NCBI RefSeq assembly: GCF_963678635.1
Contig: NC_087070.1
Span: forward strand, 31,473,704-31,537,703
Reading direction: 5' to 3'
Source of the DNA: Symsagittifera roscoffensis
Lineage: Eukaryota; Xenacoelomorpha; Acoela; Convolutidae
Length of the DNA stretch: 64,000 nt
Below, in pieces: positions 32,742 through 43,796 of the stretch. The notes beneath the pieces were generated by a model, which ran no database searches, was not told the DNA's origin, and worked only from the letters and a program-made list of their open reading frames with translations. Positions within the stretch are counted from its first letter, which is position 1. Each line of letters begins with the position of its first letter. A program made the position numbers and the translations under genes.

Positions 32742-33345
32742 GAAGTAAACCTTGCCTAAAACAACTGATACAGCGGGGACACAGGAGCCGTCGAGTAGTT
32801 AGTTAACACCGAAAAAATGCAGCCTAAAATTAAAGTTATAAGTAGGGAAACTACGCCCAACACAGTTTGAACACGGTTCAAAAGCAGGACATGGCCCCAG
32901 AAGAGTGGGAGGTTTTAGCGGACCAAGTGTTAACAAGGGAAACACAGAAAACAGCAGAGGAAATTTTGAACGCGAAAGAAACGATGTCAGAGGAACATGC
33001 GACGGGGAGACCATTTCTCCACCAGGGTTTTCTGGCGAGTCGGTGGTTGAAGAACAGACGGAAGCATCGGTCCGACGCAGTAAAAAAGCCAACAAGAATC
33101 AAGGACCCAAGCGTTTTGGCAGCCCGATAAAACAATCAGTGAAAGAAATAAGCAGAGACGAAGATATTGCGGATCTCAACGAACTAGCGCTGGAGACTTA
33201 TAGGCAGAAACTAGCAATTCTGAAAAGGGACACGAGCAAACTTTTGGAGACAAGGCTGGGCCTTTTGGAGCGTCAATTTTTCCGGAGAAAATTCGGATGC
33301 GACGCACTCGACTTATCCAGACCATGGGATGCTAAGTGAAAAGTA
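31961..33345 (+). pseudogene. C-terminal region of pol, with a poly-Gln tract
   Basis: Several plus-strand frames (32310-32504, 32582-32806, 32905-33339) are charged and low-complexity. Two separate places carry a VRRS-type polyprotein tail motif (SVRRSSRARNQFW about 32664, SVRRSKKANKNQGPKRFG about 33070), as if the C-terminus were present twice. The last frame has a leucine-rich, probably coiled-coil end (LNELALETYRQKLAILKRD). It is more GC-rich than the host sequence around it. The function of this end region is unknown. Confidence 0.55.
32711..32740 (+). repeat. (CAG)10 microsatellite
   Basis: Ten perfect CAG units encode glutamines in the frame 32582-32806 of the retroelement's C-terminal region. 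Confidence 0.97.
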
Positions 33346-33473
33346 CCACTCAACTTGACGCATTAAACTGATATTAACTTCTGCACCAACCTCTAAACAA
33401 ACTGAGTTAAATTTCTTATCATGGAATTAAAATTTCATACGTATATGATAAATTTTGTTGGTCTTCAGGGGAA

Positions 33474-33778
33474 TGTAGTACTGCGATTGCAGTAATCTTG
33501 AAGGACAACATAGCTATTAATGCATATGCAGTAGGTGTTTTTATTGATGTTATCTAATTATTTTTTTGATATTATTACGTATAAGTGGTCAAGTCCACAG
33601 GTGGTGTTTAGAAGTTTACTTATTATGACTTCAGTGCGCCAAACGCATGCATGGAGTTAAGCCAGTTGATCTGAGCTACGATTAAAAATTAGAAAAGAAC
33701 ACCGAATTACTTGAATTCGATCTTGGAATATCTGTGTTTTATCTATAACAAAACCAACTGTTTTTCGGGGTTATCACA
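33474..33778 (+). repeat. 3' LTR
   Basis: It runs TGTAGTACTGCGA...GGGGTTATCACA and is followed by AAAGC, the second target-site copy. The preceding GTCTTCAGGGGAA is a possible polypurine tract. Confidence 0.92.
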
Positions 33779-33783
33779 AAAGC

Positions 33784-33990
33784 TATTGTAAGCCTGCACG
33801 ATCAAAATTAGACTAAAAATTAGAAATTTGAAACCGGTTTTTCTGGAAGAAAATTTTTAAATATCGTTTAAATTGCGACTGAAAAATTTAACATGAATTT
33901 TACTTGACCTCTTCCGATGATTTTTCGTGGTATCTGAATTTTGCGTTGAAAACAAAAAAACTAAAAAAAATAAAACACACCTGAACACAA
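33784..33990 (+). repeat. Dispersed repeat R1, right part
   Basis: The text from TATTGTAAGCCTGCACG through ACCGGTTTTTCT to ACACACCTGAACACA matches 44669-44906. It is the continuation of 26745-27024 after the LTR element. Confidence 0.82.
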
Positions 33991-34044
33991 AAAAAACGAA
34001 ATCAACGATTCTAACGGGAATTGAAAAGAAAATTAAAAGCAAAC

Positions 34045-34197
34045 CTCAAAAGATTGCAAACGTTCACCCAGAGAGTAAACTTGAGCTTCCAGGTCAGCTT
34101 CTGTTTTTGCAGTCTCTAGTTTGTTGAGTCTTGATTCGAGGTCATTAGTTTTATTCACGAACATTAACGTCAGACTTATACACGTTATAAGCAATAT
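34045..34197 (-). CDS. Possible host exon: membrane segment plus coiled coil
   Basis: Between a TTTCAG acceptor (CTG at 34198-34200 on the plus strand) and a GAG|GTTTGC donor there is a 153-bp phase-0 exon of 51 codons with no stop. It reads ILLITCISLTLMFV, the end of a membrane helix, then NKTNDLESRLNKLETAKTEA and DLEAQVYSLGERLQSFE with leucines in heptad spacing. N-glycosylation is possible at NKT. Type II membrane proteins with a coiled-coil stalk and a C-terminal recognition domain look like this, including fibrinogen-domain receptors. The direction matches the fibrinogen exons 14 kb away, but the link is speculative. Confidence 0.45.
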
Positions 34198-36409
34198 CTG
34201 AAACAAACATAAATAAAAAAAGTGTTGCCTTGACTTGCCTTGGGTTTGCGTTCCCCTGCTACGACTTGCCTAATAATATCGTAATAATATCGATATTCTT
34301 AATGCCTCCATTTCATGTCACGATTAAAATTTTTTGGGAAAAATTTTGCTTCTGGAAACTTGAACATGAGAATGTGTACTATATAATCATAAAAATTAAG
34401 TAGCAGACACATATTAATTGGAAGTTTTCACTTGTCGGGAAATTTTATAAAATACAAAAGCTGGTCTGGCATAATTTCTGTAAAGTGGTTGAAAATTAAA
34501 ACGTTCCTTGTATAAAATTTTAAATCTTGAAAACCTTCTACAACTTTTACAAAGAAATTTTTACAAAGAAATTATCAAGGCTTATCATTGCTTTTCAAAA
34601 ATTCAATTTATTTCATAAACAGATCATCAAGGCTTTCCTTGGATCTTTGATTTCGATTAAATTAAATTTCGTATCACAGAATTTTCTGATCATTAAGGCT
34701 TCCTTTGGATCAATAAGAACAACTTTGTTCTTTGCACCCCATAAATTAAAGTGCCTAACGACCTCAAACGTCGATTCACTCTTCAACTCTTATAAAGACC
34801 CAGGGTTCACAAAATTTTTGAACAACTCGCCATTCTTATTAAGGTAGACAAGGAAGAACTTCAGTTACTCATCCTTCACTTGAGCCGTTCCTGTTAGATG
34901 ACCCGGGCTGAAACCCTTAACAATAATAGTAAGTTTTGAAACAGTATCTAACGATCTACTTGTGTTCTAAATGAGACTGAAGTTTGTGGATTGGTTTACT
35001 ATTCTCCAACGCTAGATTACAAATCAAACCCTTAGGTAAGATTAAGTAATTTCATCATATATCAGATCTATTCACGAGAAAGTAAAAATCAATCTCACGA
35101 ATTGATATACTCTCTCTCCAACCCGTCAACCACGACAACCTATGCCCGAAGTTAACATAACCACACAAAAACCATAAGAACTATTAGTTTAGGAAAAAAG
35201 AAACTATAACCCCCGAGTATTGCACCCATCACCTTAAGCCTTATGTCAAAAGATAATCCAGGCAGTTAACAAACAATCATAATACAAAAATTGATTAATT
35301 GAAAACGAAAAATATGATTTCGTAATGACACCACACATACAAACATTAGAATATATCAGATCAAAAAGACAAACACGAAAAAAGACACTAATAGCAAAAC
35401 AAAAACAAATTATCAAAAGACGATTTTCGAGAAACTTCAGAATCAGATACAGGAACTTCAAGACCTGGAAGACTCAATAAAGAAAACCAGATAGAAAATC
35501 AAAAACATTTTTTGACCCAGAATCTACATCAATATCGTCAATTATGAGTAAACGTTGAATTAAAAATTCATGCATTAATAAACCAGTACAACTGTACAAT
35601 TGGAATCAACCAAAAAGCACATTGAAAGTTACACACTAACAGTTTTAAGACACCAAATATGATCGAAAACGAAAAAAATTTACATTATAACTCAAAAATT
35701 CCATTTATTTTGCATCCGCAATGTGATCCCGCTTGAGGACAAGTACAATTTTGTCACAATTTAAGTGGTAACTTATTCGAAATGGGAAGCAGTCCATGTA
35801 AACAGGAGTTTCCTGAAATAAGAAGAAAACGACAAATTCTTGATCTTTATTTCAAAGGCATATGTAATATTACCTCTTATTACGGTGTATTCACAATCGA
35901 AAAACTACCACCACACTCAAACCAAGCAAGACATTAAATACAAACAGATGACATAGGTATAGAGTTCTCAAAAGTGTTCACAGAATATTATACAACATCA
36001 AAGTTCACAAAGAGCAAATTCAATATTCACAAATGAAATGTTTTTATTATTTATAGCTATATATCTATGTTATAACTGAAAGAAACACAACATGAATCAC
36101 CGCCTCAAACATCCCGACACACAACTGTAAGACAAGAAACCTCTCTTTTCTCAAAATTTCTAGATACAATCCATGAAAACCTTATTAGCTTGAAGTTTCT
36201 CAAAACGTGAAACATGACCTGCAGAGAATACTAGCATATTTCATAAATGAATATTTTTTCCACAACCTTGTTTTCATAGCAGTATCAAGAAAATGTTATT
36301 CTATCACAAAATTAAGACGATGAAACTTTATTAGCAGATCAAACAAACTATGTTTGGGACACTGATCGGTCTCATCCCTTATTTATTGATATAACAACCG
36401 ACATATCAA

Positions 36410-36811
36410 GTGCAGCAATCAACACTATCTGTACATAAAGACTATGTAGGAGTAACTCCACTTACTATTGATGTCGCACTTTCAAATTATAATGCAATGT
36501 TTACTGATAGAACAGGAAATAATTGTTTGAATTCCACATTCATTATTACCCAAGAAACCCTAAATGGAACAAGAAATCTTACACAACAAGATATTCAAAT
36601 CCCATCACAATTTATTAATAAAAAAATAGTTGAAACAATGCCAACAACAACACAACCAAGCTTTTCTCCCATTCATCCTACACTTACAACACCACATAAT
36701 AAAAGCACTACTTTTCCTCAGACAACCATACAGTCCATAATAAAACCATCTGTTACTTCAAAATACTCACAATTGGGTTATCAAACAATTAGACAAGTAA
36801 TGAAATCATGA
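36410..36811 (+). pseudogene. gag segment of retroelement A, left copy
   Basis: This 133-codon frame is rich in Thr, Gln and Pro (LSVHKDYVGVTPLTIDVALS) and matches the frame 39077-39616 of the inverted copy. The capsid part that precedes it in the right copy (39567-40286) is only broken text here (about 35790-36340). Confidence 0.7.
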
Positions 36812-37279
36812 AAAAATAAAATAAATGTATTCCCATTGAAATAATTTTTCAGAACATAACTACGATTTTTTAGCAAAAAATAAAACAACAAAACCTAGTC
36901 ATATAAGTAGTCAGAATCAACCACATGCACAATACTACAATTGAAAGATATCACAACAGAACCCTATTCAGATTTCATCAAAGATCAACAACGATCTACA
37001 ATAGATCACAAGAAACCAATCACATTGTTCAGAAGTTCAGAAGATGAAGACTATTTCAATCAAAATCAACAACAATTTAATACGAATCAATTAATTAATA
37101 ATTGAAACAATGATCAAACAGATCCTATATATTAATCAGAGATTTTTCAACCTCATACAGGAAATAAACAAGCACGACAATCAAGGCAAATCTTCCAACC
37201 AAGACAAAATTCAGTATCAATTAATAATAGTTTACAATCACAAAATCCTATAAAAACACAAAGCTACCAACCAAATCAA

Positions 37280-37920
37280 ATGCAAAATGAAATCCAATTA
37301 CATGATGGCAAAAACACGAAGCTGACAGAAGTCATAATGATGACTCTAACACCACAGCTACCAAAAATAGCAATAAAAAAGAGAGAATCACAACCGTCAT
37401 CAATTCGAGAATCCGATATAGATTTCCGAAAACTAGTAGATAAACTAGAACAAGCTGAAATTACTATGAAAATAGAAGAAACAGAAAATCTCAAACTACA
37501 ATATGTTAGTAATATTGCAACCACTACAACACAGATAAATAATATACACAATTCAGATATAGATTTATGCGAAAAAATATATGAAATTTTGAATATGTAC
37601 GAGAAAATTCCAAATTTTAAAGGTAAACCATCATTCAAAAAAAGGTGCAACTATTGCCGAAGATACGGACATAGCCAATAGAACCAAAACTAGAACAAGC
37701 TGAAATTACTATGAAAATAGAAGAAACGGAAAATTTGAAATTGGAATATGTAAATAATATCCAAACAACAACCTCACAGTTAAAATAGTTTTCATGACTC
37801 TGACACTGAACTAGCAGAGAAAATCACTCAAATATTAAAGATCTACGAGAACAATCCAAACTTCATAGGTAAACCATCATTCAAAAAAGCGGTGTAATTA
37901 TTGTCGCAATTATGGAAAAA
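37280..37920 (+). pseudogene. gag C-terminal part with tandemly duplicated zinc-knuckle region
   Basis: The frame 37280-37681 holds LEQAEITMKIEETENLKLQY and ends RCNYCRRYGHSQ, a CCHC knuckle cut by a stop before its last Cys. The text from about 37445 to 37680 recurs at 37687-37918 with the same LEQAEITMKIEETENLKLEY and a second knuckle (NYCRNYG..CIAEF). Zinc knuckles of gag bind the RNA genome. The duplication of about 240 bp is imperfect and the second copy is frameshifted. Confidence 0.72.
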
Positions 37921-38823
37921 TGTATTGCAGAGTTTAGACAAAAACAGCAAGATAATCAAAATAAACCACAGAAGCATAGAGCACCATGCAAATTTTTCTT
38001 TCAATATATGAAGAAAGATCAAAATTTACCAAACAAAACTATCCATAGTAATAATTCCCAGATAACTATAATAACTATAGACTACAATTACCTTACCAAA
38101 AAAATTATCGCCGAAGATCTCCGGCTCGATAAAATTCACAAAACTTCTCACAAAATAGGTATCGCAGATCTGATATTCGAAATAATCAATGTCGGAACAA
38201 CTACTAATGATCCAACTCAAACAGAAGTAATCACTCAAATTGTAATAGAAACCGTTCCTATTCAAACTCTCGGAATATATATCATTCAAACGACCATTCT
38301 AGAAACTCCTCATTTAACCAAAACCGAAACTATTCAAACAAAAGAAGTAGACAATACTCAGATAATAGATCACAAAACTATTCAAACAATAGATCGTACT
38401 ACAAAAATAGTCTTAATAGATCACCTGACAACTCCAGAAATTGAAACAATAACTACCCAAATTGACAAAAAAAGTAAGCCTCAGTCTCCACATAGAAATA
38501 ACACACCATATACAAATTCACAACAAAACTATAGAAGCAGTACACCTAAGAATCAAAGGCAAATTAACCAAGTACAATCAACTGAAGAAACTCAATTAGA
38601 CCCTCCCGGTATTGACAAATTAAAATATTCGCAATTACAGTTAAATCACATACATTGTGAATCCACAGAATCCAAAGAAAACACGCTTTCAATAAACATG
38701 TTTCATATTGAAAATGAATACGAAACACCAATTGATTCAAATTATTACCAAAACGATGAAAACTTTGATATCTTCCAAAAGTCAGACACAAGGCAAATCA
38801 CAACAAATTATACTAAACAGTAA
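37912..38823 (+). pseudogene. Polar linker between gag and protease of retroelement A (303 open codons)
   Basis: This is the longest open frame of the window, but it is probably partly out of frame. The next frame over 38040-38430 reads as an Asn/Ser/Arg-rich nucleocapsid tail, while the Thr/Ile-rich peptide here looks like its shifted image. After about 38480 the open frame gives plausible protein text (QLDPPGIDKLKYSQLQLNHI, ENTLSINMFHIENEYETP). No domain is recognised. Repeated AAA/CAA-rich units explain the long openness. Confidence 0.5.
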
Positions 38824-38934
38824 ATTGTGGAAAGCTCAAACATGAATCATAATATGTATCAAAATACAACAGTAAAATAAATAAAGAAAGAATAGGACAA
38901 TCGCACTTTTCTTAGAAAGTCCAAACAGAAAAGA

Positions 38935-39095
38935 TTCTCAATCACCAGACCAAGAAATTGATTTTTTAATTGACTCAGGTGCAGAATCAAACCTTGAAAA
39001 CATCCCAACATGGATGGAAATACAGACTTTACACCAAAAATTGTCACCTTCATGCAAATTAGCTACAGCACAAGCATCAAGTTTGACTTTGTGAA
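38935..39095 (+). pseudogene. Retroviral-type aspartic protease fragment of retroelement A
   Basis: The plus strand reads EIDFLIDSGAESNLENIPTW (38956-39015) with the catalytic D-S-G, continuing to the junction with the inverted copy at about 39093. Only the first third of a protease remains. Reverse transcriptase and integrase are absent. Confidence 0.78.
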
Positions 39096-39616
39096 TATAA
39101 GTATTTTTGAGTATTCATTTTAGAGCGTTTTGTTGTTTTTGGTCCCTTTACATAAATGTAATTTTGTTCTGCAAAATTAATTCTATGTGATGTTTGTTGT
39201 TTATATGATGGTATTGATACTGGTCGAAAAATTAGATAATCCATTTGTGAATATTTTTGTGCATCAGAGGGTTTTACTGTGGATTGTATAATTGTTTGTT
39301 GTAACGTTGGGTTTTTTAGTTTTGGAGTTGTAAAATTAGATTGAATAGGTGAAATGCTTCGTTGTGCTTCTGTTGTTGTTATTGTTTCAACTATTTCTTC
39401 GCTTACAAAAAGTGATGGAGTTTGTATATCTCGTTGTGTAAGAATTCTTGCTCCATTTAAGTTATCGTTATTTTTAAATGTAGAGTTTAAACTATTAATT
39501 TCTGCTCTTTCAGTGAAGAATGAATTGTAGTTTAAAGGTGTTGCGTCAATTGTGAGTGGGTATACTCTAACATGATCTTTGTGAATGGAGAGGGTACCAC
39601 CCAGGGTCCCAAACAT
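39077..39616 (-). pseudogene. gag middle segment of retroelement A, right copy
   Basis: This 179-codon frame reads LSIHKDHVRVYPLTIDATPL and matches 36410-36811 of the left copy over its length, with an additional tail (RINFAEQNYIYVKGPKTTKR). It overlaps the preceding gag frame by about 50 bp in a different frame, so a frameshift lies near 39567-39616. Confidence 0.68.
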
Positions 39617-41667
39617 AATGTGATTTGTACGTTTTCGTGAATTGTTCTGCTAGTACGTTTTCGTCATCTGTCTTTTTTGGTCTAAAATTTTTTCTTGCTT
39701 GAGCGATAAGATCAATATTATGACTAAAATAATCGATTATGAACCATGCTAGGATTTTTTGTAAGTCATGTTTAACATGTTGTGTTATGTCATTACTTGT
39801 TAGATCTTCTCTGATTGCATTTAAAAGTTTTGAAAATGTGTGTATTTCTTGTCCTACAATCTTATGTCGAGATGTTTGAGTTGGTGAATCGCTTTGAGGT
39901 TCTTTCATTTCAAGTAGAGATATATAGCTATAGATTAGTGAGAATACATCAATTGTGAATATTGAGTTTGCTATTATTGAGTTTTGGTGTTGTATGCTTT
40001 TAAGGTATTGTGTAAAAACGTTTGAAAATTCATTACCTACATCATCAATATGATTGAGATATCTGACATTTGGTGATTTGATTTCTATTGTGTAGATTCC
40101 ATTTTGTAATGTGAGACTACATATACTTTTGAGATAGTAGTCAAGAAGTTGTCTTTTGATTTTTACATCGGGAAATTCTCTTATGCACGGACTTTCTCCC
40201 TTTTCGAATAAATTTGCGATTAAATTTTGGCAAAACTGTACTTGTTCTCGAGCTTCAGTTAATGGATGTATTAAAAATGGAAGCACTGAATCTTCTAAGT
40301 TATCTTCATTTCGAATCGTTTTTGTGTTGTATGACTGTTAGCGTATAATTTTCAAGTTGTCTTATTGAACGATTCCAATTGTACAAATGTTTTGGTTTGT
40401 TTGTGTAGCAATTTTTTATTCTTAGTTTGTTTCCCTTTTAATAATGCTGTTGACGTGGTTTCTGAGTCAGTGAAATATATTTGATCGTCAATTTGATGGT
40501 TTTTATTTATTGAGTTTTTTAAATTGTGAACTTCTTATAACTCGATTGTTTCTGATTCTGAGACTGCAATTCTTTGTTTTGAAAATATTTTCCTAAAAAA
40601 ATGTTTTTATTTGTTAATAATTTTCTTTCTTAGTGTTTGTCTTTTTCTTCTTGTATATCTTACTGATTGTCTGGGTGGTGTGATTACGAGGTCGTATCTT
40701 TCGTCTTTATTTAAACAACTGTGTATTATGGTTGTTTGTTTGTTTCTTAAATTGTCTCTTGACAAAAGGCTTAGTATGATGGGTGCAAAACTTGGATTAG
40801 TGTTTTTTAATCTCTTAAACAGTTAGTTCTTACGATTTTTTGTGGTTAGCTTAATTTGGGTCGTAATTGTTGGGTTGGAGAGAATACGTATATCAATTCG
40901 TTACAAGGGTTTTAAATTTCTCGTGACCAATTCTAAGTTAAGATAGACTTGCCTAATTTTACTTAGGGGTTGTGATTTGTGATCAAGGGTTGGATAATAG
41001 TAAATCGATCCACAATGTGCAGGTACAATTAGAACGCAATTAAATCGTTAGATACTATTTTATGACTAACTAAGTTTAAGTGTTTTAGCCTGGGTCATCT
41101 AAGAGGAGGGGGACCAAGTGAAGGATGAGTAACCGAAGTTTTTCACTGTTTATCTTAATTAAAACGGTTAGCTTTTTGAAAAATTTCTGTTAATCTTGGT
41201 TCATCGATAAGGGTTGGGTAGTGAATCGACGTTTGAGGTCGTTATACACTAAATAAATTGGGAGGGGGGGGGGGGGTAACAAAAACGTTCTATTTGATCC
41301 AAGGATAGATCTTGATGTTCAAGAATTTAGATATAAATTAATTTAATTTAAAGATCCAAGGGAAGCCTTGATGGTCTGTTCTTTAAAATGAAATTAAATT
41401 AGGTGAAAACAAGAATAAGCCTTGATAGTTTAATGATAAAAGATTAGGGTTAAGTTTTAGCTTTGATGATTTTTAGTTTTTGAGATTTTTGTTATGTTTC
41501 AGGTGATGAAATTGGGATGAAGAGATGAATTATATATACTAAGGATGTATGATTTATACTAACTAATTTTTGTATTTTTGTATTCAATAAATGTTTTTTC
41601 AAGATGTTATTAATTTTACAGCTGATTTAAGGAAAACGACAAATGTTGTTTTTATCAGTCGTTACAC
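39093..41667 (-). mobile_element. LTR-type retroelement A, right copy, inverted and truncated in gag
   Basis: This copy reads leftward. A possible outer end is the TGTAACGACTGATAAAA at 41667 (minus strand). The leader contains ATCAAGGCTT repeats and a C13 run (G13 at 41264-41276 on the plus strand) and is the mirror of 34555-35500. Coding text ends at about 39093, against the protease fragment of the left copy. The two copies therefore converge. Confidence 0.78.
39567..40286 (-). pseudogene. gag/capsid-like frame of retroelement A, right copy
   Basis: This 239-codon minus-strand frame starts MLPFLIHPLTEAREQVQFCQ and has a helical, leucine-rich body (LNAIREDLTSNDITQHVKHD, LQKILAWFIIDYFSHNIDLI). 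It is the best preserved gag part of the family here. The homologous part of the left copy is broken. The calling rests on position upstream of the zinc knuckle and protease in the left copy. The family of the fold was not recognised. Confidence 0.62.
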
Positions 41668-42095
41668 ATAATTATTAGGTTCAGCGCCATGAAAAGTTAT
41701 TGAAGTAGGTTCTTCAAAATTTTGTGTAAGTAAAATGAAAAGTTAAATTTACTGCCTGTAGTATCCTAAATATATAAGTTTGATCTGGTTTTTTTCGTAC
41801 GATCATGAAATCGATTGTTAGATTTCTTCCTAGTCGTATGTCTTCTCTTGTTCGAGGTCTTCTTTCAATACCTGGTGGTTCTCGTATTGTTCGGAATATG
41901 GGATCTGATCTATTGAGTCGTAGAGACATATCCAGTAAGTTTTGTCATATAACGTTTTTGAAATGTTGTATTTGTCGAACCCTAATCTAATTTTTAGCTA
42001 AGTGTAGGTTAGTTAAGGTCTGTTTGAGACTTTTGGTCGCACCAGATGAGTTCTGTACGAATTACTATACTCATAGAGTAATTTCAGATAAGGTA
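41668..42095. other. Spacer without a recognised gene
   Basis: Open stretches on both strands (41805-41990 plus, 41714-41929 minus) overlap and neither has a recognisable domain. The plus-strand text MKSIVRFLPSRMSSLVRGLL looks like a basic amphipathic leader, but no continuation was found. Confidence 0.4.
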
Positions 42096-42307
42096 CACAG
42101 TCTGCTCGTCACGCTATCTTGTTTTCGGCCTGATAGATTCGTGCAACTTCTTAGTCTAATACCAATCTTAATCTTACTCTTATATCTCCTAGTCTCAATA
42201 GACACAGTCTGCTCGTCACGCTATCTTGTTTTCGGCCGGATAGATTCGTGCAACTTCTTAGTCTAATACCAATCTTAATCTTACTCTTATATCTCCTAGT
42301 CTCAATA
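42096..42307. repeat. 106-bp tandem duplication
   Basis: Two copies (42096-42201, 42202-42307) start ACACAGTCTGCTCGTCACG and differ only at CGGCCTGATAG versus CGGCCGGATAG. A related phrase (CTTAGTCTAATGCTGATCCTAATCC) lies at 61860-61890. Confidence 0.95.
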
Positions 42308-42419
42308 GATCTAGTGTTCACGCGTTTACGAGAGTTAGTTCTAGAATGAGAACGACTGTATTCTAAGTTTAATTCAAACTGTTCTGGTGTTGAAACTTCA
42401 AGTAGTTTCAACACTTACA

Positions 42420-43330
42420 AATAAGTGGGTTGTGAGTTTGATGGAGTATGATTGGTTAGTACTTAAGACTTTATAGAGATAAAATATCATAATAATAACC
42501 AATGATAAACTCTCGTTCAGATCTGGTTCCAAATCTTGTGTAACTGCTTTTCCAACGTTCATTCACACCATCGGCAAGTATGTTGAACCTGATCAGTTTT
42601 CGTCCGAATCTGATAAAAACAACATGTTTGCCTGGAATACCGCAGCTAATCGAAATTCTCTTGAAAAAAAATTGCTTTTTAAAGTTTAACTATTGCTTAA
42701 TTTTCCTGTTCAAAATTTTTTAGTTTTCATTATCTTCTGAGTAGATACAAGTGAAAATTATGCTAAAGTAATTTAAAACTTAAAAAAAGTCTTTTTCTAA
42801 ATCGGAGAATAATCGAATGTGGAAGTTTTTCTGATTGAACAAACGCTGATGCAAAAAAAGCACACGTTAATCAAAACACACGAAAAAAGGCATTTAATGG
42901 TTGTGTAAACTGCACTTAATGGTTGTAAACAACAAAGAAAAGGTTGAAAAAATTAGGCTAACTTTTTGTGTCTCAATGAAAATAATCAGTTAAAATATAA
43001 GACTAGAGGCAAGTTCCTATATTTGAGCAGAAAAAAGTCTTTTTGATAACTCTTAATCTTAACTAAACAACTGGGACAAAAGCATCGATGTTCTTCGCAT
43101 ATAACAAAAATTTTAATTTCAAGTTTAAGCTATTATTTCACATTTTTCTTTAACAGTTTTTTTTGCTGTTTTAGTTTTATTATCTTTGTTCAGTAGATGA
43201 TAGTGAAAAAAATATTGGCGAACAACTTGCATACAAAAAACTTTACTAATAACTTCTTATGCTTTTTCTTCTAAATCGTAGAATAAGAGAAGGTTACATG
43301 AAAAAAAATATAATTCGTGGTAGCCCGAGT
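42420..43330. other. AT-rich spacer, no gene seen
   Basis: Only short frames are present. Phrases such as TTTTTAGTTTTCATTATCTTCTGAGTAGATAC (about 42718) and a related one at about 43155-43200 hint at a weak internal repeat. Confidence 0.4.
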
Positions 43331-43339
43331 CGAGATTTT

Positions 43340-43550
43340 TCACCTAATTTGAAGCAAGATTTGAGCGGTTTGAGCGGTTTTTTTAGACAATTACGCTCAA
43401 AATCTTGCTTCAAAATGAGCGGTTTGAATGGTTTTTGAACGGTTTATCTAAAAAAACCGCTCAAAAACCGCTCAAAAACCGCGCAAGATTTGAACGATTT
43501 TGAGCGGTTTATCTAAAAAAAACCGCTCAAAAACCGCGCAAGATTTAATA
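43340..43550. repeat. GAGCGGTTT inverted-repeat cluster, left of the tRNA gene
   Basis: The word TTTGAGCGGTTT and its mirror AAACCGCTCAAA occur about ten times on both strands, often around AAGATTTGA or TCTAAAAAAA. Many pairs can form long hairpins. A second cluster lies at 44007-44232. Confidence 0.9.
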
Positions 43551-43559
43551 ATAAAAAGT

Positions 43560-43632
43560 CGACCGCAGAGGGATTCGAACCCCCAATCTTCTGCTTCGAA
43601 GTCAGACGCCTTATCCGTTAGCCCATGCGGCC
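43560..43632 (-). tRNA. tRNA-Arg (anticodon TCG)
   Basis: The minus strand gives a 73-nt cloverleaf. The acceptor stem is GGCCGCA/TGCGGTC with discriminator G, the A box lies in TGGGCTAACGGATAAGGC, and the anticodon loop is CTTCGAA with TCG. The T arm GGGGG-TTCGAAT-CCCTC has the B box GGTTCGAATCC. A T5 run follows on the minus strand (43553-43557), the usual Pol III stop. One mismatch in the D stem (G-G) and one at the base of the anticodon loop (A-G) are unusual and could mean a slightly decayed copy. No intron is present. Confidence 0.85.
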
Positions 43633-43796
43633 TTGAAAATAGTGTCGTGCAGCGAAGCCAATATAAATTACGCACCACAATGAATACTGAATACTCTGCA
43701 TTCTAATTCATGCTTTTGAAATTCCTGTGACAGTGATACGTACCTCAGAACACAGGTATCCATAGTACTGTGCATCGTATCCGTCTATATAACCTT

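Larger units (their letters stand above)
27025..33778 (+). mobile_element. Ty3/gypsy-type LTR retrotransposon, structurally complete, coding capacity lost
   Basis: LTRs of 304 and 305 bp (27025-27328, 33474-33778) both start TGTAGTA and end TTATCACA. The 5-bp target duplication AAAGC flanks both sides (27020-27024, 33779-33783). A primer-binding-type TGGCGCAGCAGC follows the 5' LTR. The order of domains is gag, protease, reverse transcriptase, RNase H, integrase and a C-terminal region. PR-RT-RH-INT order places it with Ty3/gypsy-like elements. The LTRs differ at several dozen sites and all genes are broken, so the insertion is old. Confidence 0.93.
34555..39095 (+). mobile_element. LTR-type retroelement A, left copy, 3'-truncated in the protease
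   Basis: The first 2.3 kb (34555 to about 36950) are the inverted match of 39093-41465. The shared words include ATCAAGGCTT, ACGACCTCAAACGTCGATTCACT, GTTACTCATCCTTCACTTG and GTATCTAACGAT. Coding text then follows: gag, zinc knuckle, a polar linker and the start of the protease. It breaks off at about 39095, where the second copy begins in the opposite direction. No 3' LTR is present. Confidence 0.8.

Noticed and set aside
41714..41990. Overlapping open stretches on both strands as a possible small gene
   Set aside because: No domain, no splice continuation and mutual overlap; neither strand is favoured.
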